From contig NMRB01000335.1 in NCBI GenBank assembly GCA_002633025.1, positions 8,954 through 72,953 of the forward strand: a stretch of 64,000 nucleotides of DNA, in the 5' to 3' direction. The position numbers were made by a program, and so were the translations under genes. Shown one piece after another: positions 45,703 through 56,911 of the stretch. This DNA is from Notospermus geniculatus (taxonomy: Eukaryota > Nemertea > Pilidiophora > Heteronemertea > Lineidae). Positions within the stretch are counted from its first letter, which is position 1, and the number at the start of each line of letters is the position of its first letter. Under the pieces are notes generated by a model. That model was not told the origin of the DNA and ran no database searches. It saw only the letters and a list, made by a program, of their open reading frames with translations.

Positions 45703-45899
45703 CTGAAGAAATAAATAAGTAAATAAATTTTGCAGATTTTCATCAAACTTCTCAAAAATTTCGTCCATGAGCCAGACCCCAAATTTTGCAGTTTGACAAC
45801 CAATTTATTGACCAGATCCAACATGGAAATAACGTGATGACATTTCAATTCAGTTGCTTTATACCCCTAACCCCTGCACGGATGATTACAAGGACAAAA

Positions 45900-46925
45900 C
45901 GCATGGACCATATAACACCCGTATTGGCGCAACTTCACTGACTACCCATCAAGTGCCGCATTGAGTATAAAATTTTGTGCCATGTTTTCAAATGTTTACA
46001 AGGTTTAGGACCATCGTATCTGAGTGAAATGATTCAACTGGTTGTGCCAAGTTTTTTTCCTGCTTTTAGACGTATCCTTAAGGGCGAGCCAACGTTTTGA
46101 ATTTTTGAAACGTGGCCAGGCGTTGTAAATAAAAGATGTCAAAATACCATAAAAGTACAAGATATATGACGGAAATGAAGGCACCTGCGGGGTCTATAAG
46201 TCAAAAGGAATTGAATGAGATGTATCTTGTAACGCACTAATTAGCTAATAAGTTGACACAAAAGACTAGTTGTCGGAACACTTTCCCAAGAAATGGCACA
46301 CTCTGAAGATCAAACAACATGCGTGTCGTAAAGTTCGTCGTTTTTTCTACCCAGTCCACCCCTTTCGGTAGCATTATTTTCAACAGACATAGAGTACCAT
46401 ATTGGATCTGGATTTTACTTCCTGGTTCTCTTCTAATGTACTGAGCGTGTATGCTGTCTATGAAATGCTGGTCAAGACATCCTTGCCAGCCCAGGTTCTA
46501 TGGGTTTGTGGCATTGCTGCCACTACCTGAATGTGCCATTTACATGCTTCTTCTCTGAGAAAATTGTACCTGTTTTTCATGTTCGGCGAATTTCTTTGTT
46601 TTGGATTACATAATATAATTAACTTGTAATTCTTGGGATTTTGCTCATTTCCTGTGTCTATACAGCACAGTGATCACAATGGACCCAAACAAAAGTCAAG
46701 TGGGGGTGTCTTTACTGCTTTTCTCAGAGGGGCCTGGATTGAAGCACTCTGAAAATTCACAATGATGGCTCGCCTATAAAACCCATTTTTACAGTCAAAC
46801 CTTTGAGTGATGTTTTATCTCCTGTATTTTTTTTAACCTGTGTTGGACTTTTAATATTGTGTTTTAACATTGCAAAGTGCCTTTGAGCATGCTAAGCATG
46901 TACAGGGCACTATAAAATACAGTAC
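45900..46925 (+). pseudogene. LINE 3' remnant (CR1/L2-like)
   Basis: From about 45924 a damaged frame reads PVLAQLH, a stop, LPIKCRIEYKILCHVFKCLQ and GLGPSYLSEMIQ, the signature end of CR1/L2-type LINE polymerases. After a disrupted stretch the element ends in a 3' tail (AAGTGCCTTTGAGCATGC then GGGCACTATAAAATAC), the type of terminus seen in these LINEs. No catalytic core remains. Confidence 0.6.
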
Positions 46926-47251
46926 ACGTAATTACAGTGAGTTCCTGATTTACTGGTGGTTGTAAGAATTTTCTAAGTCCAGATCAGTGGGGCACACAAA
47001 AGGAGACTTGGCCTAGGAAGGAATGCCTGTTTACAATAACAAGTGAATCATAGGCCTATCAGAAAATGAGCACACCTTTTCGCATTGTTGTGCACAGTGG
47101 TTCAATGATCAGGCTCATGAAATAAGGGATGTCTGTTTCAACAATTTTTCATGGTGTTCCTGCTATCCTCAATGACTATGAGAGTCAAATCACACATGAA
47201 ACATTCACTCCAGTTATTAAAAAGAGGTTACTGTTGTTACACGCCAAGGCC

Positions 47252-47330
47252 CTTAAAGGAGTTAGACGCCGAAGTTGTAAACAAGCTGGTTTGTTTACAA
47301 ATATGGTCGGCAAACTAGTTTTATTCCNTG
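47252..47330. repeat. Fragment of the 23796 MITE family
   Basis: TTAAAGGAGTTAGACGCCGA and GTTGTAAACAAGCTGGTTTG match the left arm and centre of 23796-24048. The right arm is missing. One N at 47328. Confidence 0.6.
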
Positions 47331-47341
47331 AGTTATCCTGA

Positions 47342-47422
47342 TGAAACCACAGATTGGATGGAGAGAGAGAAATTCAGTAAAAACAATGAAGACCGCCCCA
47401 TTGAGATGGGGCGGTCTTAATA
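47342..47422. repeat. Repeat with GACCGCCCCAT hairpin, copy 1
   Basis: CAGATTGGATGGAGAGAGAG, AAATTCAGTAAAAACAA and the hairpin AAGACCGCCCCAT / ATGGGGCGGTCTT recur at 63688-63776. Confidence 0.65.
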
Positions 47423-47994
47423 ATACACTGTTTGAATACGAATACGCAATTTATATTAGTTTTCCTTTGCGGAAAACAAAACTGATTACTCTCGTTTTAT
47501 CCACATTTACCGAGTTTCCATTGTCTGTTGTACGTATCAAGTGCATCAATGGCTTTTAGCAATTTTTCGCCAGGTTTAACTGTGTAGCGGTCAGGTATTT
47601 TGCCGGGGAGACGCCCCCCCCCCAACCTTGACTTTCTGTGAAAAGTAGACACTGAGACCTGCTAGATACGCACATGCGACGTTGTATCGTTGTGATATTG
47701 ACCGCTTCAATAAAGTTATGTTTTCCGTAATTCAGAGTGTATTCATCATCGTAAAGGTAGGCTAGCGGCGGTAAAAGACCCCGCGACATAACTGGCGCCC
47801 AACTCCAGGCCCGAATCCACGGGATTCGAAGGAAAAGTTGATTTTATGGTGGTCGAACTCGGCATTCGAAAGGGCGGCCATTTTTCGCGGGTACAGAGCC
47901 TTGAGCATGAGACTGTGAAAAAGGACAGAAAAGTCGTTGAAATTGGTACTATTACTAATACTATTAGGGATCCATGAATAGTAACGTGCACTAT

Positions 47995-48575
47995 AAGACT
48001 CATGGGAGCAAGGGGCACGAATAATAGTTGGTTCTTCGCAACTAAAATCACAGATGAAAAAGCTGATTACGCTGTACTGAGGCAGGCACTGAGGGATAGA
48101 TTGGTCCCCGGAGACCATAACTTGCTGCGGCGCCAAGAATTCATGGCAATGACCAAAAATACTGGGAAACGATGGCCGGTTTCGAACTACGGATCATGGA
48201 AGCGGTAACACTGGCTTACGCTGATTTCCAACCTGCAGCCAGGGACGCGTTAGCTAAGGAGCAGTTTGTCCGTGGTGTTAGATGGTGATACCCAGCTCCA
48301 TTTGCTGACCCACAATCCTGCTACACTGAGGGCTGCAGTGCAACTTGCGGAACAGTATGAGCAAGTGCGACGTGTTTCTCGGCCGCAATCCATCCGCACA
48401 GTGCAACAGGCGGTTCCACAGCCCCAGGTGCCGGACCCCAAGGCCGAGGATATGGTGAAGGAACTGGCTACACAGGTCCAAACTCTGGCCGAGCAAATAA
48501 AGGAAATGCGGATGGAAAAACAAGTAAGACCAAAGGAAGGGTTTGACGCAGGTAAAAAGGATAACGAAGTGGCTA
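47995..48575 (+). pseudogene. gypsy-type gag, 5' part
   Basis: One frame reads DEKADYAVLRQALRDRLVPG, a shifted frame AGFELRIMEAVTLAYADF and then DALAKEQFVRGV, and a third LHLLTHNPATLRAAVQLAEQ with YEQVRR. Order and content match the capsid region of gypsy gag proteins (AKDQF...LHLL...NP-TL-EAV-A--YE). At least two frameshifts. Confidence 0.6.
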
Positions 48576-48617
48576 TTTATCAAGCAAGGCTCGCTAAACA
48601 TTACGCGAAATTGGGCT

Positions 48618-48754
48618 TAAGGCTGATTCATACTCCGTCCGGATTTTGCGCCGACTATGATCAATTTCACTGCGTGTGCACATTCACGTCGTGGAAACCT
48701 GCGATCAGTTTCATGCGCTTGACGGTCCGCAAGCGAGTATGAATCAGCCCTTAA
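48618..48754. mobile_element. Short MITE inside gypsy gag
   Basis: GGCTGATTCATACTCCGTCC and the inverse (GAGTATGAATCAGCC) frame ~137 bp, with TAA at each edge. It resembles the TAA-flanked group. Confidence 0.55.
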
Positions 48755-48797
48755 ACGTCGAGCTGCCCGCATTTCCGGAACCAGGTGATAAATACTG

Positions 48798-48885
48798 TAC
48801 CACTCTCTTGAGTGTGTTGATTGGCACATTGCAAAGATGTGGGGACTACACCCCTGAGGTCGAGGGTTCGATTCCCGTGTGGTCA
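48798..48885 (+). tRNA. tRNA-Leu-like sequence, probably pseudogene/SINE
   Basis: The segment folds roughly as a tRNA with a long variable arm. The acceptor stem pairs ACCAC with GTGGT. The anticodon arm is CACAT-TGCAAAG-ATGTG with CAA in the anticodon position (Leu). The variable arm is GGGG-ACTACA-CCCC. The T arm is GGG-TTCGATT-CCC, giving the B-box word GGTTCGATTCC. A run of T (from 48892) follows, as for Pol III termination. Against a functional gene: the acceptor stem has mismatches, position 33 is G instead of T, and the A box is poor. Most likely a degraded tRNA or tRNA-derived SINE head. Confidence 0.45.
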
Positions 48886-49445
48886 ATGATATTTTTTCTT
48901 TTTTTCTTTCTTTTTTCTTGTTTTCCTTTTCTTAGAAAGTTATGTTGACTTTTCCAAATTCTACATAAAACAACTGGTTAATTATTTTTTTCTTAGTGGT
49001 GACACTGATAAAATCGTGTACAGAATCGTCGCATCATCCTGCTGGGCACACCCTGGTGTTCGGACACACCGGCAGATTCTGACCCACAAACCCCAGCGGA
49101 TTAATCTTGAGACTGACGAAAACCGAGAGTCTGAAACTTAAGGCATGCGACATACAGTGTCTAAGATTTGGGCCATCACACAGAACCAGGCACGGATCCA
49201 GAGGGGGCGGAAGGGACGTACGCCCCCCCCCCCTATTTTTGGCAGAGCAATGATTTTTTTAGCAAGAAAAATTCAATCACATAAAAAATTGAGTAAATGC
49301 ACCTAAAGCGCACTTAAATTGTCAATTTTTTTATGGGAGGGCCCCCAGACCTCCCTTTGGGCTTCCCGCTTTCGTTGTCCACCGCATCCGTCGAGCTACG
49401 GCCGCCTTTTTGTCAACCCTGGATCCGTGCCTGGAAACAAGGGCT
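48886..49445. other. Non-coding, inserted in gypsy gag
   Basis: T-rich tract (48892-48930) then unremarkable sequence. CAGGCACGGATCCAGAGGGG near 49188 pairs with CCTGGATCCGTGCCTGG near 49418, so 49188-49435 may be another small inverted-repeat element; it holds a C-run at about 49224. Confidence 0.4.
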
Positions 49446-50266
49446 GAAATGAAATGGTCCATGGACCATGTGCTCACCCGTTTGAACATAATAGTGTAAT
49501 GACAGAGAGAGGTGCATGTCAGTTATGAGCAATCTGGGTCAAGTCATTCCCAAGTCATTCCTCATCTAGAGGGAGCCACATTGCACATTTGAGCGCTCTG
49601 GGTCAAGTCGTTCCTGAGTTACAGCACATTTGATGATTTTCGGGTTACGCCACCTGGCGGCCATATTGGAAGTTTAATCAGGCCGAAATTTGACGTGCTT
49701 GTAAAGGTCATCAAGAGGGAGGTAAATATCAAGTTTGAGCACTCTGGGTCAAGCCGTTCCTGAGTTTTAGCACTTGGATGATTTTCACGTTACGCCACCT
49801 GGCGGCCATATTGGATGTCCGATCGGGCCGAAACTCGGTATTTTTGAAGGTACCCCTCTAATACACGTTTATGCAAGATATGAAGACTCTCGGTGAAATA
49901 ATTAAGAACTGTGGCAGGTTCGTTACTTTTGTCGAACTTTGACCTCTGTGACCTTGAAAAGTAGGTCAAATCAAAAACCCGTTACATATGTTATGTATCC
50001 TAATTATATACACCTATGATAAAAATTTGGAGATGATCCAGTCATTAGTTCAGGAGTTATTGCACTTTTTGTGTTTTTGGTTTCCGCCACCTGGTGGCCA
50101 AGCCAAGAATCGAATATGACCGAAACTTGGTGTCATAGGTCATCTGACCTAGGGGTATATATGTACCAAGTTTCAGATCAATAGCTCCAGCGGTTACGAA
50201 ACGTGCCCTGCTAACGGACAACGACGGACGCAGACTGACGACAAAAGCTCACGGGTGAGCTAAAAA
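49446..50266. repeat. Repeat D, copy 4, inside gypsy gag
   Basis: Complete family termini (GAAATGGTCCATGGACCATG and CTCACGGGTGAGCTAAAAA) with a shorter GCCACCTGGCGGCC array than copies 1 and 2, and fewer CGA units at the 3' end. Confidence 0.75.
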
Positions 50267-50539
50267 GGATAAATTGGCTTCGGAGACCCCCATGTTGCGA
50301 GCAATGAAGCACCACCACACTGCCGACTTCCGAACTAAACAAGCTAAAGCCATTGCATATTCATGAGGAGGCGTGTCTTTATTGCCAGCTCGACAAACAA
50401 TGCTGAATTTGAAGCCTGCTTGTCAAGCTAGCTCGATAAATAACACTGAATCCACGTACTCCTCATCGAGCGGCTTGACAAATAAGACCGAAAGTACCGT
50501 AGTGCTTATTCATTGAGCAGCTCGATAAATAAACCCGGT

Positions 50540-50967
50540 CAAAGGATAATGCGGGGTTCCGTAATGGCGCCAACCCAGACTCCAGGGCAAACCAGCCATA
50601 TCAAGGGAGAGGCCGCGGGAGGTATAGAACTAGGCCAAATTTCCCACGTGGCCACGCCCCCAGTAGATCACCACAGGCTGCGCCCATGTACCAGGATCCA
50701 CAGGGACCACCAAACATGCAAGGAAATCAAGGCCTACCCATGCCACCAGTCAATAATACAGTGCCCAATACAGGAGGGCATGTCGGTAATGCTAGGCAGT
50801 GGGGACCACCTGCCTACACTAATGGAGGAGGCGGCCAACAGCAGGTTGAATCTTTGCCGGGAGCGGCAAACCAGGGCAGATTTGAGGGCGAATGCGGCTA
50901 CTGTGGGAGACGTGGGCATAAGTGGCGTCACTGCTGGTTTCTGAAATACAACCAGGGGGAATAGAAG
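50540..50967 (+). pseudogene. gypsy-type gag, linker and zinc knuckle
   Basis: A Gly/Arg/Pro-rich linker (GRGRGRYRTRPNFPRGHAPS) is followed by CGYCGRRGHKWRHC, a CX2CX4HX4C nucleocapsid zinc knuckle at about 50892-50933. The frame ends at TAG 50965, and the protease frame overlaps it. Confidence 0.65.
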
Positions 50968-51694
50968 GGGCCGTCAAGGAGGGCCACTTGGCGGCCGACC
51001 AGCATGGCCGTGATTCAAGTAGGATTATACCACGGATTAAAGTTAAAGTTGGAGGCGAGGAAGGATTGGCATTAGTCGACACAGGGGCGGATATTTCCGT
51101 CATCCGAGAAAACTTGTGGAAGGGATGTCAGCCGCCAGATATGGTACTGGAGGAATCCAGAGAGAGACCACACTCGGTGACTGGGGACACTCTTGACGTA
51201 AGAGGATGCTCGGAGTTGACTGTGTCGATTGGGGATCTTGACCTTCAACACCGCTTCAGGGTGGTGAGTAATGTGGATAGTCCGTTAATACTTGGATGGG
51301 ATTTTATGCTGGCCCACAATATATCTATCAACCCCCAGAAACGGGAATTAAACGTTGGAGACAGAATATTTCCGCTGGCGACTATTGACCCAAGACCACC
51401 AGGGATCTGTCGGGTAAGGGCAGCAGAGGAGTGCATTTTACCGCCTAACTCTGAGGTTATCTGCCCAGGGCATCTTATCCACGACAAAGGGAACCCAATG
51501 CTGAAACACGCGGGGTACTAGAGCCTCGTAGGGGTAATGACGTACTTGTCGCACGAGTGGTAGCAGAAGCTGAAGATGCTACTATACCGGTTCGAGTAAT
51601 CAATGTGGAAGATAAGCCATTACTGATTCGTCAGGGTAAACTAGTTGGGGATTTCCATAGTATAGAGGGATCAGCGGACCCAAAGGTAACTAGA
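50922..51694 (+). pseudogene. gypsy-type aspartic protease
   Basis: After IIPRIKVKVGGEEGLALV comes the active-site block VDTGADISVI (about 51076-51105), and later LILGWDFML, the second retropepsin signature. A frameshift near 51515 separates the C-terminal part (RVINVEDKPLLIRQGKLVG). No reverse transcriptase follows. Truncated element, not functional. Confidence 0.68.
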
Positions 51695-52342
51695 AAGTGA
51701 CTTACAGTCAATTTGAAGACCGCCCTCAGAAACTGTAGTTCAAGATAGAGTAGACTGATGGAGTTTGAAAATTTGTTGTCCAGTAGCAATGTAGAAAGCA
51801 CACTTTATGGTGAGGTTATATAATGTACAGAATGAAGGAGTCATACATTCCTAAATCAGAATTATGAAGCTGAATTGAAGATGCACAAAAACGATAGCCG
51901 AATTGAAGATGCACAAAAACGATAGTTTCATGTTTTATTTTGCTCATGATCGAACTGTACAAAATAAACATTCATCTATCTACGTAATTCTGACATAATT
52001 CTTGCTGCTCCTTTATCCATCATGGCTTTAGTTAACTGCAAGTACAAAAAATAACTGCAATACTAAACTGGGCACTGGTGAAGTGGAAGATGAAGATTTA
52101 CTTTGCAAATAATGTTTGGATGTGATGTCTTCATTGTCCAGGTTCAAGGATAGTGGCGCTAGATACATATGACATGTAAATCACATACATTGGCACTTTT
52201 TCACTGTGTTTTGGGATGTGAAATTCCAGAGAAATGATCTTGCAGGAAGCTGTGATTATGGTATAATTATGACAGCCTCTCGTGTCTTGCTTCTTTGGTA
52301 AATTACTTTTTGACAGCATCAAGTCCTATGACACTTGGTACA
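51695..52342. other. No recognised feature
   Basis: AT-rich sequence between the gypsy fragment and the BEL/Pao LTR. A short direct repeat (CGAATTGAAGATGCACAAAA-like) occurs near 51870 and 51899. The last five bases (52338-52342) are the GTACA target duplication. Confidence 0.4.
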
Positions 52343-53498
52343 TGTGGGTTTGGGCGCCTGACAAATATTTCAACTATCACTCAAAGGACTCGACGGGACG
52401 ACTAAGTTGTGGAATGATGCAGTTGTCTTTATTCATTCTCTGTGTCAATCTCCAATGTCCGTGAAATCTACAAAGATAAAAACATAAACAAACCATAAAC
52501 TTTGTTGGCCTCAACTCTATATCCAGGAGGTGCTGCCACCTATTGCTAGCCAAGGAACTAAACGACAGATATGGTCACGTGACCTACTCATGAGGCTCAA
52601 GAAGGGATGCCCCAAGGCAAACAATATGCCATACAAACACACTTATTACACTGTTCTAACATCAGAAAGAAGCCTAAAGGGCTGTCAATACTCTGATAAC
52701 ACACATTAAACATGATATTTGCACACGCAGGTGCCGAAGGGAACTTATTTTACCACGATATTGAGGAGAAAACGCCCAAGGAGAGCGAGCGCCATGATGA
52801 AATGAAGCGAGGACAAGACGTCACTAAAGCCGTGTTTACACCTGAGGAAATTGCCGGACCTGACCCGGCTCTGACCCGCCTTTTTTGCGTTTTCACCTAT
52901 GAAAATCGGATCCGGATTAAAAATTGCCGGACTAATTTAGCCCGCTTTCGCTCGGCGGGTCTGATCCGGATTATACTTTAGCCCGGCAATTTCATAGGTG
53001 TGGACAGAAAAATGCCGGGCTAAAACGTTTACTGAGCCCACCGACAGGTGTCGGTCTGCTAAAATTGAATGGGTGGTGTGTCTATAAATAGCATGGCCAG
53101 CGTTCAATATCGTAAGACGAATAATAGGTGTGGACAGAAAATTCAATGGATCCGGGTTAAATTCGAACCCGGGCCTGGAAAAATTGCATAGGTGTAAACA
53201 CGGCTTAAAACACCCAAAAATGCTCATAAAGGGCTCAGTTACACCATTCTACAAAGGATCTCCAGAAGGACAACATAATAGTCTGTGGCATTCATGCCTT
53301 GATTATATAATTACCTCAATGAGTGCCTCGTAACATGACTTTTTAAGAGGTTGAAATACGGCGACCAAAAACAGATGGCAGTAAACAATAGCTGAGTGCC
53401 TGCGCATGCGCGAACTAAACCGCGGGAAAAAAACTATTTCCGTATCCGCTGTTTGGCGGAGCTTATGACAACACATTTGGCGCTCTGGCGCACTTACA
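52343..53498 (-). repeat. BEL/Pao 3' LTR (carries a MITE)
   Basis: It matches the 5' LTR (61406-62178) except for a 378-bp insertion at 52828-53205 and a few substitutions. Termini TGT...ACA. The sequence preceding it on the minus strand, TTTTGAGGAGCCA, could serve as a short polypurine tract. Confidence 0.88.
52828..53205. mobile_element. TAA-flanked MITE in the 3' LTR
   Basis: Inverted ends AGCCGTGTTTACACCT; TAA at 52825-52827 and 53206-53208. The other LTR shows the empty site (CACTAAAACACCC), proving insertion after the retrotransposon landed. The interior has further inverted GCCGGG / CCCGGC and ATCCGGATTA words. Confidence 0.88.
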
Positions 53499-54246
53499 TG
53501 GCTCCTCAAAATTATTCTCGGTGATTTTCCTCATACGACTTACCATAACAAATTAGCCAAAAGACTGACTCACACAGTTAACCAAGAAGGCCCCCAAAAC
53601 ATTAGGCCAAATTTAACCAAATAAACCTAGTTCTGCTTTGACTGACCGAACAGACCAAACCATTGGTCGGCTTTAAATTGTCCAAAGGTAAGAACAGATA
53701 AAATTGGAAATTTCCAACGGTACGACAGAAAAACAAATTCTCAAATGTATGCAGTCATTGCCGCTTAAACCGATCATAACTCTTTCAACTCAAATCTTGG
53801 AAACACCTTGGTTCCTAACTATAATCTCACAATGACAACATTTCTCTCCTGAAGAAGCAACATCCTATCCAGTCCTGAACGATTTCCAGCCTCCGATAGA
53901 CCACTCCGACGTGATGTGATTGATGTTACTCAAGTTCTAGATGTAAGTTGCGGACAAGATATTGCAATTTAAGAAAAAACAGCAGATGTGGACCCTTGAA
54001 GTTTCAACAAACTCCAAAAATTCGCACTGCAATATGACATGTATGACTGGGGAGAGGTTACCAGCACTTCACCCAGGGATTGAATCAATACGACTCATTC
54101 TACTGAACGCTTCACACTTATAACTGCCGCATTCTACACATTCCGTGGCTCCTCATGATCGAATTGACAGAATTTCGGTTTGTCCTTTGCTCCTCATGAT
54201 CTAACGAAGACAAGAAATAATCGTTCCTGTGACCACTCATCCTGAA
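53499..54246. other. BEL/Pao 3' non-coding region
   Basis: Between the integrase stop (54249-54247) and the 3' LTR; no frame or repeat recognised. Confidence 0.5.
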
Positions 54247-55576
54247 TTACTTTGTCGTGTCAACTTCACAAACGAGTACGACTTTCTGAACTGGTCGATC
54301 AAAATACGTTATGGCTTGAACTCGTTTTCCGTCTTTGTCCAGCGCTCGATCGCCTACTGCAAGACGAACCTTCCGAACACGGCCATCTTGATCTGCGTCC
54401 GCATTTTCTACTCGTGCTACCGCCACATATTACGTGGGAGATCGTCGTCCTTTAAGATACCGGTAACGATATCACCGACTTGAAGATTTCTCTCCTCTCG
54501 TGTCCACTTTGGTCGTTCCTGGAGATTATTCAAATACTCTTTTCTCCACTGACTCCAGAAATTATTTGCGAGATGCTGCACACGCCGCCATCTTTTCTTG
54601 AGAAATAGGTCTTCCCTCGGGAAGGTGCCTGGTGGTGGAATTATCAGCCGCGATTTCATGGTCAGCAACTGATTTGGTACTAATGGGTGCAGAGACGTAG
54701 GATCATACAGATTGTCAGTAGTGAGGGGGCGGCCGTTTACGATTGCCATCACCTCACATAGTAGTGTTCGCAGCGACTCGTCGTCCAACACCGTGCCATG
54801 ATGCAGTAGTAGCCCTGCCAACACGCTTCGTACCGAACGGATCTGCCGTTCCCACACGCCACCATGGTGGCTGGCGCGGGGAACATTCATTTTGAATTCG
54901 ATGTCACATTCCTCATTTAGCAGGAATTTCCTTATCTCTTCAAAGTCCATCTCAGCCCAGGCCTGCTCAAGCTCGTTCCTCGCTCCTACAAAGTTGGTTC
55001 CCTGATCACAGCGGATCAGTCGCACAGCGCCACGCACAGCAATCAATCGTCTCAGGGAGTTGATGAAGGAGTCCGTCGACATTGAATTTAGAGTCTCTAC
55101 ATGGATTGCCCTCATACTCAAACAAGTAAACAGCACTCCCCATCGCTTAACCACCTTTCTCCCTTCCTTGATACTCTACGGCCCAAATACATCCACTCCA
55201 CAGTAGCTAAATGGTGGCGCTGGCTCCAGTCGGTCGCTTGGCAGGTCTGCCATTTTCTGTTGCTGCATCCCTCTATGCAATTTCCTGCATCCAACACATC
55301 GATGTATGTAGCTGGCTACTGCACGTCGACATCCCAGTATCCAAAAACCACCCTGTCTGAGAGCATTCACCGTCATCCCACGTCCTGGGTGTCCCTGGAT
55401 TTCATGAAAATACCATGGCGTATGATCAGAGTTGCAACATGGTGATCTCCAGGTAGAATAGCTGGGTGCTTGACCTCATTCGGAAACTCTGCTCTTCTGA
55501 CTCGCCCACCTACTCGTATTATGCCTGCTTCATCCAGATACGGGTCTAACTTAGACAGTCTCGAACTGTTTTTCAA
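54247..55576 (-). pseudogene. BEL/Pao integrase, broken
   Basis: The zinc-binding region (HHVATLIIRH then, in a shifted frame, CVGCRKLHRG) leads into the catalytic core: GVDVFGP is followed by an in-frame TAG near 55178, then LSMRAIHVETLNSMSTDSFI, RCDQGTNFVGA (catalytic Asp) and HHGGVWERQIRS (catalytic Glu). A DUF5641-like tail (PREDLFLKKRWRRVQHLANN) ends, after another frameshift near 54423, at a stop at 54249. Three lesions are visible in all. The function would have been insertion of cDNA into chromosomes. Confidence 0.8.
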
Positions 55577-56772
55577 GGTTCGCTTCTTGCCATTCGTGAT
55601 TTCCTGGCTTCTGCGTTGTTCTCCATCTGCCTCAGCTGTCTCAATGTCTCAATCTCTTCTCCATAAACCTGAGCCTGTATTCTCTTCACGATCTCTATCT
55701 CTGCCTGTTTAAGGTCGGATATGACCAGCGGCTCTGGGTCAGATAGCTGTCCTTTGGCCTTGTCCCTCAGACGACGTTTATACTGTAGACAGGTTGCGAT
55801 CACCGACTTTGCTTTACTCCAGGAAGAGAACCTTGCTAAGCGGTCTGGTAGCACACTCAAATCCGTCGTGTTGGCTTTACTGGCTAGTACGACACTTCTT
55901 ACCTCCGGATCTTCAGGTGACAGCGAACTTTCCATTTCTGAGTGCTCAGGGAGTTTTTTCTCCCACAGGAAGGCTCGGCCTGACAACCATGTTGACGTCC
56001 CTGGTTGTACGAACTTCGTAGCAGTTAGTCCCCTTGACGCTTCGTCGGCAGGATTTTTCTCTCCCTGCACATGTTTCCATTGATGAGGCTCACTCTTGTC
56101 TCTGATCTGTTGGATTCTATTTGCTACGTAAACATGAAAGCGTCGGGCATCGTTCTGTATGTAGCCAAGTACCACTGTACTGTCGGTCCAGAATGTTTCA
56201 TCATCAATCTTGTATGTCTGTTCTCTCTTGACAACCTCACTCATCTTCGCGGACAGTAGGCCTACAGCTGCCGTCAGTTCTAGGCGCGGTATCGTAATAG
56301 GACGCAAAGGAGCTACTCTGGCCTTTCCTAGGAGTAGACTACAATGAACTCTCCCTTCGTGATTCACCATCCTTACGTAGGTACACTGTCCGTAGGCATA
56401 CTCAGAAGCGTCTGAGAAGTGATGAAGAGTTATAGATTCCACCTCTCCAAAATCTGCCGGCTTGAGACATCGAGCGATCTTCAGCTGATCCAATTTAAAC
56501 AGGTCATTCCTCCAATGCTCCCATCTCCTTAGTATGTCATCCGGCGGTGGACTGTCCCAATCCAGGTCTAACGCGCAGAGTTCCTGCAAAATCTGGCGAC
56601 CAATCAGCACCACAGGAGCGATCAACCCCATGGGGTCATAGACACTTCCAATCGTCGACAGGATACCACGTCTAGTGCTGGGGCGTTCTCGCAAGACAAT
56701 CTTAAACTGGAATGTGTCGGATGCTATACACCAATGCAGCCCCAGGGCCCTTTCCATCACTGGCTCTTGCAA
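55573..56772 (-). pseudogene. BEL/Pao RT end and RNase H region
   Basis: A 399-residue open stretch begins at the RT thumb (ERALGLHWCIASDTFQFKI; RGILSTIGSVYDPMGLIAPV) and continues into the Pao-type RNase H: HHFSDASEYAYGQCTYVR (first Asp), PRLELTAAVGL (Glu), FWTDSTVVLGYI (Asp) and NPADEASRG. It is separated from the polymerase core by a frameshift near 56915 and a TAG near 56815. Confidence 0.82.
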
Positions 56773-56911
56773 CTTAGTCTTGTTGTTCTCCGTAGGCAGG
56801 CGCGGACTCTCCTAATCAGCTCTATCCTCTCTCGCTACACTCTGAATTACAGCTTCTGAGTTGGAGGCAATCTTGTGCATGCAGGTGTAAACCTCCCTCT
56901 TTGCACTGATT

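Larger units (their letters stand above)
47793..51694 (+). mobile_element. Broken Ty3/gypsy-type LTR element
   Basis: A primer-binding-site-like word TGGCGCCCAACTCCAGG starts at 47793, so a 5' LTR probably ends just before it (…GACA-TAAC). Gag fragments follow (about 47995-48575), then linker and zinc knuckle (50540-50967) and an aspartic protease (50922-51694). Reverse transcriptase, RNase H and integrase are absent; unrelated sequence begins after 51694. Frameshifts and several inserts (48618-48754, 48798-48885 and repeat D at 49446-50266) make it non-functional. Superfamily call rests on gag and protease similarity. Confidence 0.65.
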
